Origin: Bacteroidales bacterium
GTDB lineage: Bacteria; Bacteroidota; Bacteroidia; Bacteroidales; F082
NCBI GenBank assembly: GCA_017649945.1
Contig: JAGCFU010000047.1
Location: 1 to 32,161 of the forward strand
Length of the DNA: 32,161 nucleotides
Direction: 5' to 3'
Each line of letters opens with the position of its first letter. The stretch's first letter is position 1. Below the pieces are notes generated by a model. That model was given only the letters and a program-made list of their open reading frames with translations. It was not told the DNA's origin and did not search any database. Below are positions 23,240-30,000 of this stretch, piece after piece. Position numbers and translations under genes: made by a program.

Positions 23240-25191
23240 TTCCACGCGAGACCATAAACCAGATCATCGAGACAGCACGTATCGAAGACGTGGTGGGCGA
23301 ATTCGTGACGCTACGCAAACGTGGCTCCAACCTCATCGGAGTGTGCCCGTTCCACAAGGAGAAAACGCCTTCGTTCAACGTCAACCCTGCCCGTAACATC
23401 TTCAAATGCTTCGGATGCGGCAAAGCCGGCGACTCGGTGCGTTTCATCATGGAACATGAGCATTACTCGTTCCAGGAAGCGCTGCGTTATCTCGCGAAAA
23501 AATACGGCATCAAAATAGAGGAACGCGAACAGACTCCTGAAGAACTGGCGGCACAAAACGAACGCGAACGTATGTTCAACATCAACAGCTTCGCGCAAAA
23601 CTACTTCTCCAACATCATGATGACGTCGGATGAAGGTCAGTCGGTAGGCCTCGCATACTTCCACGAACGCGGCTTCCGCGACGCCATAATCAACCGCTTC
23701 CAATTAGGTTACTGCCCAAACAGCGGCTCGGCATTCACCGATTACGCCATAAAAAACGGCTACGATAAAGACCTTCTAATAAAAGTCGGCCTCACAGGAA
23801 GCTACGAAAACCACCTCTACGACCGTTATCAAGGTCGCGTCATCTTCCCGATTCACAACCTCACCGGAAAAGTAATCGGCTTCGGCGGTCGTATCCTGAC
23901 ATCAGAAAAGACCAAGGCAAAATACGTCAACTCGCCAGAATCGGAGATTTACAATAAAAGTCAGACTCTTTACGGCATATTCTTTGCCAGAAACGAGATT
24001 TCACGCCTCGACAACTGCATTCTCGTTGAAGGTTACGCCGACGTGCTTTCAATGCATCAGGCTGGCATCGAAAACGTGGTGGCAAGCTCAGGAACATCGC
24101 TGACAACGGAACAAATCCGCATGATAAGCCGTTACACGAAGAACATCACCATGCTCTACGACGGCGACGCTGCCGGAATCCACGCCGCGCTGCGTGGCAC
24201 CAACATGATTCTCGAAGAAGGCATGAACGTCCGCATAGTGGTGCTGCCTCCTGAAGACGACCCGGATACATTTGTTCAGAATAATCCTATCGAGTACGTC
24301 ACTAAGTACTTGACAGACAACGCAAAAGACTTCATCGGATTCAAAACCAACCTTCTTCTGAAGGACGCGAAAAACGACCCTATCAAACGCGCGTCTGTCA
24401 TAAAAGACATCGTCGAGACTATCGCCGTAATCCCTGACCCTATCTATCGTGCCACATACATCAAGGAATGCAGCCGCACCCTCGAAATGCCTGAGCAAAC
24501 GCTCACCAACGAAGTCAACAAAATACTTCGCGCCAAATATCACAAACAATTAGGAATAGACTCAGCGCAGCGCTTATCATCCTCATCAGCGGAGCGCTTA
24601 TCCTCCTTATCCCAAGAAAAAGAACAAGGCTCCACTCCAATCGGCTTCTTCCAGGAACAGGAACTCGTGAAACTTCTCCTGTCTCACGGTAGCGAAACCC
24701 TCGAAATTGAAGGCAAAGACGATGACGAAAACGATGTGATTTACAACGTCACCATCGCATCTCTCATCATCGATGACCTGAAAAACGACGAATTACTGTT
24801 CAGTGACCCTACTCATAAGAAGATTTTTGACGCCTTCGACCGTGGACTCGACACCGGAACTCTCCCAACAGCACAGGATTTCATATCAAATGAGGACCAG
24901 GATGTGGCTGTCCTCGCCGCAAACCTGCTGAGCACACAGTATAAACTCGACGACTGGCAACGTCACCGCATAGTGGTCAAAACCGAAGAAGACGTCCTTA
25001 AAAAGACTGTCCTCACGTCCATCCTGCGCTTCAAAGACATGGTAATCGAAGATCGCCGCACCGCCATCGTCAAGGAACTGCAATCATGCACCGATCCCGA
25101 TGACCAGATGATACTCCTTAAAAAGAAGAAAAACCTCGATGACATCCGCACTCGAATCAATCGCGACCTCGGAATCGTTATCACAAAATAG
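23236..25191 (+). CDS. dnaG: DNA primase
   Basis: A 651-residue primase that makes RNA primers at replication forks. The zinc-binding domain has C37, H40, C58 and C61 (CPFHKEKTPSF, CFGCGKAG). The TOPRIM catalytic core has the glutamate in LVEGYADVLSMHQAG and the acidic pair in LYDGDAAGIHAALRG, then PPEDDPDTF. The C-terminal part (from about residue 460) is the less conserved helicase-interaction region. The start is the ATG at 23236 (MIPRETINQII), overlapping atoE by 4 bases; the frame stays open further upstream within atoE but that extension does not resemble primase. A linker at ~443-458 is encoded by a 24-base tandem duplication. Confidence 0.96.
   Translation: MIPRETINQIIETARIEDVVGEFVTLRKRGSNLIGVCPFHKEKTPSFNVNPARNIFKCFGCGKAGDSVRFIMEHEHYSFQEALRYLAKKYGIKIEEREQTPEELAAQNERERMFNINSFAQNYFSNIMMTSDEGQSVGLAYFHERGFRDAIINRFQLGYCPNSGSAFTDYAIKNGYDKDLLIKVGLTGSYENHLYDRYQGRVIFPIHNLTGKVIGFGGRILTSEKTKAKYVNSPESEIYNKSQTLYGIFFARNEISRLDNCILVEGYADVLSMHQAGIENVVASSGTSLTTEQIRMISRYTKNITMLYDGDAAGIHAALRGTNMILEEGMNVRIVVLPPEDDPDTFVQNNPIEYVTKYLTDNAKDFIGFKTNLLLKDAKNDPIKRASVIKDIVETIAVIPDPIYRATYIKECSRTLEMPEQTLTNEVNKILRAKYHKQLGIDSAQRLSSSSAERLSSLSQEKEQGSTPIGFFQEQELVKLLLSHGSETLEIEGKDDDENDVIYNVTIASLIIDDLKNDELLFSDPTHKKIFDAFDRGLDTGTLPTAQDFISNEDQDVAVLAANLLSTQYKLDDWQRHRIVVKTEEDVLKKTVLTSILRFKDMVIEDRRTAIVKELQSCTDPDDQMILLKKKKNLDDIRTRINRDLGIVITK
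24563..24610 (+). repeat. 24-base tandem duplication inside dnaG linker
   Basis: Units 24563-24586 and 24587-24610 agree at 21 of 24 bases and encode an SAQRLSSS/SAERLSSL duplication. The 3' part contains the same TTATCCTCC element as the 9-base arrays elsewhere. Confidence 0.85.
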
Positions 25192-25212
25192 TTATTAGCA
25201 ATCAGCTTATGA

Positions 25213-25288
25213 CATTTTTAATGACATTTGCAGAAATGCGACTTACCACCAAGGTACTGAGAGTATTTCGAAAATGGCATTAAAAATG
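25213..25288. terminator. Long fold-back between dnaG and a convergent dehydrogenase
   Basis: CATTTTTAATGACATTT (25213-25229) pairs with AAATGGCATTAAAAATG (25272-25288) at 16 of 17 positions. The 42-base loop itself contains possible small stems (TACC with GGTA). It may end transcription from both sides; a structured RNA cannot be excluded. Heptamer-like TAGTTAT and GCCATTA units flank it. Confidence 0.5.
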
Positions 25289-25305
25289 AGCCATTAGTTA
25301 TTCTA

Positions 25306-26220
25306 TTATTTGAAGAACTTTTCAATATTGTTTACTACGATTCCTAATCTCAATTGGAAAGCTTCTTTTGTTGCAAACCCAATATGCGGTAACAACATCG
25401 TATTCGGTGCCCCTAAAATCGGATTATCGCTGTCAAGTGGCGGCTCCACATCGTAAACATCCAATGCAGCACCGGCAATCACACCGTTTTTCAGTGCCTC
25501 AGCCAAGTCGTTGGTGTTCACCACCGGGCCTCTTGCCGCGTTCACAATAACCGCCGTAGGCTTCATCAAAGCAAAGTCTTTGGCCGTCAAAAAGTTGCGT
25601 GTCTCGTTATTTAGTGCTATATGCAAAGCCACAATGTCAGATTCCTTCAATAATGTCTCCTTGTCAACAAATGTCACTCCTGCAACCTGTTTCGGTGTGC
25701 GGTTCCATGCTATCACCTTGCATCCGAAAGCCTGCGCCAACGCCGCCGTCCGCTGCCCTATGGCCCCCATGCCTATGATACCCACAGTCTTGCCGGCAAT
25801 CTCTCGTCCTGGCGCTATCGAAGGCCCCTTACAACTGCGTGTAATCTTATCATTCTCAATGACATGACGGTAAAGTCCTATCATCATGCATATCGTCTCT
25901 TCCGCCACCGCTTCTGTCGAGTATCCTGCCGCGTTCATCACCACTATGCCACGACGCTTGCACTCGTCCATGTCAATATGGTCGAGACCCGTAAACGCTA
26001 TCGAAAGCATCTTAAGATTCGGGCAGGCGTCGAAGAAATCCTTGCGCAACGGCATGTTGCTCTCAAGAATCACATCTGCTCCTGCAGCGCGTTCAATGTT
26101 CTTCTCAGGCCTGCGGTCAGGATATACCACAACCTCATGCCCTTGCTTCTTCAAATTGTCACAAGCCTTCTCTATGGCTTCCACAGTGAGTCCCAATGGC
26201 TCCAAAAAGACTATCTTCAT
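25306..26220 (-). CDS. D-isomer-specific 2-hydroxyacid dehydrogenase
   Basis: A 304-residue NAD(P)-dependent dehydrogenase of the D-2-hydroxyacid family (D-lactate, glycerate or phosphoglycerate dehydrogenase relatives). The nucleotide-binding GxGxxG is G150-M-G152-A-I-G155, and the catalytic residues are R230 (NAARGPVV), E259 (DVYDVEPP) and H279 (LLPHIGFAT). No ACT domain follows, so it is not a full-length regulated SerA. The -7 box and a small palindrome lie just upstream of the start. It is convergent with dnaG and monocistronic as far as can be seen. The substrate cannot be assigned from the sequence. Confidence 0.93.
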   Translation of the reverse strand: MKIVFLEPLGLTVEAIEKACDNLKKQGHEVVVYPDRRPEKNIERAAGADVILESNMPLRKDFFDACPNLKMLSIAFTGLDHIDMDECKRRGIVVMNAAGYSTEAVAEETICMMIGLYRHVIENDKITRSCKGPSIAPGREIAGKTVGIIGMGAIGQRTAALAQAFGCKVIAWNRTPKQVAGVTFVDKETLLKESDIVALHIALNNETRNFLTAKDFALMKPTAVIVNAARGPVVNTNDLAEALKNGVIAGAALDVYDVEPPLDSDNPILGAPNTMLLPHIGFATKEAFQLRLGIVVNNIEKFFK

Positions 26221-26234
26221 CGTTTATCGTTTTT

Positions 26235-26256
26235 GTTGTTTCAAACAACAAAGATA
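26235..26256 (-). promoter_or_regulatory. -7 box and palindrome upstream of the 2-hydroxyacid dehydrogenase
   Basis: Minus-strand TATCTTTG at 26256-26249 matches TAnnTTTG. Immediately downstream, GTTGTTT (26235-26241) and AAACAAC (26243-26249) form a perfect 7-base inverted repeat around one base. It lies over the likely transcription start and could be an operator. Confidence 0.5.
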
Positions 26257-26421
26257 GTCTTTTTTTCAATACCTTGACTTTTTTTCATGAAGGGACCTTG
26301 CCGACCTGCAACCTGTGATTAAACAAAAACCGAAGATGAAACTAAATTTATGAGCATCGTAAAACAAAAATAAAACTTAATGGAACAGGTGTCCCATAGC
26401 GACAGGCCCCTATCATGAAAC

Positions 26422-26793
26422 CTATTCCGTGTCGTTTTTCTGCTCCTCCTCGTTGCTGACTTTGTCAACAAACATGAATTCATCCATTAAAATCTCCGTA
26501 ATGAAACGCTTGTTCTTGTCCTTATCCTCATACTGCCGCGTCTGCAACTTGCCCTCTATGGCCAATAAACGGCCTTTCCTGACAAATTTCTCAACAGTGT
26601 CTGCAGCCTTTCCCCTCGCGACAATATTGTGCCACTGAGTGTCCGTAACAAGCTCCATCTTGTCGTTGTAATGCTTGTCGTTGGTAGCTAATGTGAATTT
26701 GGCGATTTTCTTGTCCCCAAATGTTTTGACCTCCGGATCCATTCCCGGACGACCAATCAAATGAACTGAATTTCTTAAGGTCCCCATAACCAT
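26422..26793 (-). CDS. ssb: Single-stranded DNA-binding protein, short form
   Basis: A 123-residue protein with the OB fold of bacterial SSB: LRNSVHLIGRPGMDPEVK, then the KIAKFTLATND, QWHNIVARGKAAD and VRKGRLLAIEGKLQTRQYED blocks. It binds and protects single-stranded DNA. The C-terminus ends in EEEQKNDTE and lacks the usual acidic tip ending in hydrophobic Pro-Phe that recruits partner proteins. It may be an accessory SSB or a lineage variant. Starts at 26793 (MVMGT) or 26787 (MGTLRN) are both possible; the second aligns better with the family. A -7 box lies at 26835-26842. It is single in its orientation, with the dehydrogenase 200 bases downstream. Confidence 0.93.
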   Translation of the reverse strand: MVMGTLRNSVHLIGRPGMDPEVKTFGDKKIAKFTLATNDKHYNDKMELVTDTQWHNIVARGKAADTVEKFVRKGRLLAIEGKLQTRQYEDKDKNKRFITEILMDEFMFVDKVSNEEEQKNDTE

Positions 26794-26834
26794 ACGTTTT
26801 TAGTTATTACTATTGTTGTTTAAAATTGACGATG

Positions 26835-26842
26835 CAAAATTA
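26835..26842 (-). promoter_or_regulatory. -7 box for ssb
   Basis: Reads TAATTTTG on the minus strand, 41 bases upstream of the 26793 start. No clear -33 element. The rest of 26794-27006 is AT-rich and shows no other feature I can support. Confidence 0.5.
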
Positions 26843-27006
26843 CAACAACAAAAAAAATTAGTCGTATGAAAAACGGCTAATTTTCAAACACCTTGCATAA
26901 ATTATTGACATTCAACCTGTTACACTTTCACTTTTGAAAGTTTCCATGTCTTTCTATTGTTAATAAAATTATGTTTAATTTTTAACATTTGGTACACACA
27001 AAAAAA

Positions 27007-27036
27007 TGTAAGGGCGAATTCTCATTCGCCCTCACA
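27007..27036 (-). terminator. Rho-independent terminator of the giant adhesin gene
   Basis: AGGGCGAAT (27011-27019) pairs with ATTCGCCCT (27024-27032) over a 4-base loop and is extended by three pairs beyond one mismatch. On the minus strand the stem is followed by a run of seven T. The stop of the adhesin is at 27062. The stem core resembles the hairpin at 20508-20528. Confidence 0.8.
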
Positions 27037-27061
27037 TTACCTATATAACGCTAATCGTTAT

Positions 27062-30000
27062 TTACTTAACAACAGCAATTCTCTTAACACTGCTGCCCTG
27101 TGCGGCGTCAACCTTAACCATGTAAACACCAGCCTCAAGCTGACCCATGTTGAGTACATATGAGTCTGTGTTGACATCTGAGCTGAACACCACCTGACCC
27201 ATTGTGTTGAACACTGTCACATGCTTCATTGCTGTAGCTGTGATGTAGAGGTCGCCACTTGTTGGGTTAGGATAGATTGAGCTGATAACTTCGTCGTTAT
27301 CTTCAACAGCGTCAATGATAGTTACTGTCTCATCATCACCGCATGACATTGCATAGTATGTAACGTCTGGCTCGCCATCATAGATAACTCTGATAGTGTA
27401 GGTGTATTGACCTGCTTCTTCTAACTCTTCTGTGTATGTTGTTGTGTTAGCACCGAACATGCCGACAAATTCACCGTCACGGAAGAGAACTGCGCCAATG
27501 ATACCCTCAACTGGTGTTGGAGGCACTGGAGCGTTACCGTCGAGTTCGTAGATACCGATCAAGTTCGGGCTCTGCTGGAGGTCACCGAAGAATGCGGTCT
27601 TACCTGCGTATGTTGCTACGTGGCAACCACCTGAACTACCTCCGTCATAACCAGGAGTGCTGTTGAAGTTGAACACTGCTGGTGTAATAGTGTTGGTTGC
27701 AATGTTATAATCGTCAACATCATTTGTACCGTTGTTGAAGCAGAACACATGCTCAACACCGTCTGGATCAGCATAGTATGCAAGATCTGATGCGCTTGTC
27801 GGAGCCGGACCGGCCTGGACGATAGCACCTGTACGGTCGATGAGTGTCAAGTTGCCTGACCAGTTGCCAATTACCCAGAAGCCGTCACGTGCTGGATCGT
27901 AAGTGATACCACGCATTGCACCGTATGCTGATGTTGTTGTGCCAACCAAAGTATGGTTGTTGAGGTCAACACAGTAGATTGTGCTGCTGTTTGCAACACC
28001 GTATACATACTGGCCGTCGAATGTCATGCCACGGAGTGTACCGCAACCTGGAATCTCGAAGCCTTCAATCACGTTGCCGTCCATGTCATACTTGTAGAAG
28101 TTATGAGCAGCGCTGCTGTAGCCCCAGTTGCTGGTGTAGATGTACTCACCGTCTGTTACAACACCGTAGTGACCGCCTTCAGCTGCATTGAATGTACCGA
28201 GGAGATCCCACATGTCACGGCTGCTGCGGACACCACCCTTATTGGCAACACCTAATTCAATGTCGTCAACGCACATGATGTACTGGTCATAGCAGTTGAA
28301 GTGACGGATAGCGATGTACTTCTGGCCTGCGTATGCGCTGAGGTCAACTGTGTAGTTGTACCATGTACCGAGTTTAGCACCGTTGCCGTTGCGTGATTCG
28401 CGACCGCCGTTTGCTGCACCTTCCTTGCCTGTCAATGTCCATTCCTGAACCATTGTCCAGCTGGTTGCGTCGTCTGATACTGCAACTCCGAAATGGTCAG
28501 CTGGATAGCTTGCGTCTGTTGCTGCTGCCCAGAATGACAATGTTGAACCGTTAGCAATGTTCTGCTGTCCCATTACGAGATATTCGTCTGGGTTGAGTGC
28601 GCCTGCACCATTAATATATGAACCACTGCAGATAGCGTTTGTACCTGTACGGTACCAGTCAAGTGTCAAGCTTGCATAGTATGTCCAAGTGCTTGGGATA
28701 TTGCTTGTCATACACCATGTGTAACCGTCGTTGTTAGCGTCAACAACTGTCCAGCCTTCAGGCATGCCGCCTTCGAAGCCTTCTGTGAATGTTGAAGCGC
28801 TACCGCCTGAACCGCCACCTGGCAATGTCCAGTTGAGTGTAACGGTCTTATCCACAACTGATGATGTGAATTCTGTTACACCTGAGAATTGTGAGCATGA
28901 TGTGTATGTCCATGTGTATTCCATCCACTCACCCATGCCTGATGCATAGAGAGGAGCAACACTTGTCACGTGCACTTCACCTTCTTCCATACCATCAACA
29001 TCATGCTGATAGAATGGATAGTATGATTCGCCAACATATGTACCATCAAGCATAACCTTGTAGCTCAATGGAGCGCGATTGCCCTTGTTAACAACGCCAA
29101 GTTCAACGTCGTCAATCCAGATTTCATATGCATCGTAGTTAACATCGTGGAATGCGATATAAACTTCCTGACCTGCGTATGCGCTCAAATCGATGCTGTG
29201 TGAACGCCAGTTCTCATAACGGTTGTTGTTGTGACGAACCATTGCGCCGTCGCTGCCAGTGCCCTTAGCACCACCACTCCAAACCTGTGTGAAGTCAGCA
29301 GCTGTTGGGTTATCAGCTGTTGCGACGCACACTGAGAAGTTCTCAGGATAGCTGTCGTTAGCGTTGTCAGCCCAGAAGGACAATGTGGAACCATCTTGGA
29401 TAGCATACTTCTGAGGTGTGTAGAGGTAGCTGTCAGTATTGAAAGCACCAACATAGTCAACGTATGAGTAGCACATAGCGAAGCCGGTACCATCGTGAGC
29501 AAGCTCAGTGTAGTCATAGCCACCAAGGTTGTCGTCACTGTGGATCCATTCACCACCATCAGCATTAACAGTAAGAACGTTCCAGCCGTTCAAACCGCCT
29601 TCAAAGCCTTCTGTGAATGACTCATTACCACCTGGTGTTGGAGGTGTTGGAGGTGTTACACCGCCTGTGCTTTCCCACATTGCCCAACCTGTTGGTGATA
29701 CATAAAGATTTGAGATATTATTGATAATCTCTACCAATGTCACATTGAATGTTTCTGCATTTGTATTAGCTATCCATGATGTTGTCTCTGTTGTATAGCC
29801 TTCAAGTGCAATTGTGATATTGTAAGTGTCACCCTTGCGGACTACCATCTCTGCAACACCTGTTTCATCAACTGTCTCATTGTATGTGTTGTTCTCGCCA
29901 ACAACAGCGATTGTTGCACCTTCTGGTGACTGACCGTTGTTCAATGACACGTTGAATGTCAATGTTGCTTCCATATCCTTGTCGATCACATTTGACCAAA

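Noticed and set aside
26277-26421. Possible small RNA or tRNA between the dehydrogenase promoter and the ssb stop
   Set aside because: No cloverleaf or stable hairpin with a T-run could be found by eye; nothing supportable is seen there.
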